From CAWKDG01 sp963848355 (GTDB lineage Bacteria; Actinomycetota; Acidimicrobiia; Acidimicrobiales; UBA8190), in contig CAWKDG010000012.1 in NCBI GenBank assembly GCA_963848355.1, positions 558,001-622,000 of the forward strand: DNA of 64,000 nucleotides, written 5' to 3'. Made by a program: the position numbers and the translations under genes. Position 1 is the first letter of the stretch. Each line of letters opens with the position of its first letter. Shown here piece after piece: positions 63,839-64,000 of the stretch. Below the pieces are notes generated by a model. The model made no database searches, was not told where the DNA came from, and was given only the letters and a program-made list of their open reading frames with translations.

Positions 63839-63859
63839 GGCCGGTCCAATGGTCCGGCC
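63839..63859 (+). terminator. Hairpin after the phosphoesterase gene
   Basis: GGCCGG-T-CC-AAT-GG-T-CCGGCC: an 8-pair stem with one T-T mismatch and an AAT loop, eight bases after the stop codon. The remaining 140 bases to the right edge show no gene. Confidence 0.6.
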
Positions 63860-64000
63860 GCCCAAGATTGGGCCCTCGAATAGGACGTGGTTCCCGCCTG
63901 AGGGTGTTCCGTCGCAATCCACGCCACAACAACCACTCGCGAGCAGGCCTCGGTGCTGCTTCGTGCCACCTCCCGCGGGACAGTCGAAACCGGGCGTCCC

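Noticed and set aside
1..64000. CRISPR arrays, transposases, rRNA genes
   Set aside because: No regularly spaced repeats, no transposase motifs and no rRNA-like sequence were seen.

Overview
The window is high-GC DNA from an actinobacterium. The gene order acpS-like, recA, thpR, cinA, pgsA, rimO and tRNA-Ser, a canonical actinobacterial SOS box at recA, 11-bp PhoP-type direct repeats, frequent GTG starts and apparently leaderless promoters all fit. The class Acidimicrobiia is my best guess, but I cannot prove it from the sequence. No rRNA, CRISPR array or intact transposase is visible.

Layout. 0-5.9 kb: 5' part of acpS, an LPFTG surface protein, a hexapeptide transferase, a methyltransferase, a DUF3048 protein, recA and thpR. 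5.9-14.9 kb: a TetR regulator divergent from a DrrAB-like exporter, a MerR regulator, a broken macrodomain gene, membrane and DinB proteins, cinA-pgsA-rimO and tRNA-Ser(GCU). 15.7-18.9 kb: badly frameshifted VOC and cNMP/thioredoxin-reductase genes, a methyltransferase lacking its SAM-binding core, and a lipoprotein. 19-34.6 kb: a phosphate block. It holds the operon pstC-pstA-pstB-pstS, extended by a 914-residue membrane-anchored binding-protein-like protein and a sortase-like protein lacking catalytic His and Cys; another TIG/binding-protein gene; lipoproteins; a Nudix hydrolase; a CYTH-CHAD protein; and a 54-residue protein. PhoP-box-like arrays precede pstC and the 54-residue gene. 34.6-44.3 kb: a Tat-exported dimethylformamidase-like protein, a PPOX protein, a sulfatase, a GNAT protein, an amidase, larC-larB and pheA.

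44.39-53.63 kb is an integrative element in tRNA-Ser(UGA), bounded by perfect 55-bp direct repeats, with paired arm-type sites at both ends. It carries integrase, excisionase, an XRE regulator and a RepSA-like replication initiator. Its cargo is secreted lipoproteins (a Cys-rich seven-blade propeller, a GH43-like protein and one unknown). No conjugation gene is visible. Just beyond lie a CaCA exchanger, a ClC-CBS-RCK channel and a MarR regulator, ending near a degraded third att-like copy. 58-64 kb: a second ClC protein, a CoA-disulfide-reductase/rhodanese fusion, and a MarR regulator divergent from a secreted phospholipase-C-type phosphoesterase.

About 20 genes between roughly 5.9 and 43.7 kb need one or more frame changes to be read, including probably essential ones (pgsA, rimO, pheA, pst). 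Genes after 44.5 kb are nearly all intact. I read most of these as indel errors in the assembly and annotate the full reconstructed spans. The methyltransferase at 17.9 kb has a genuine-looking internal deletion.
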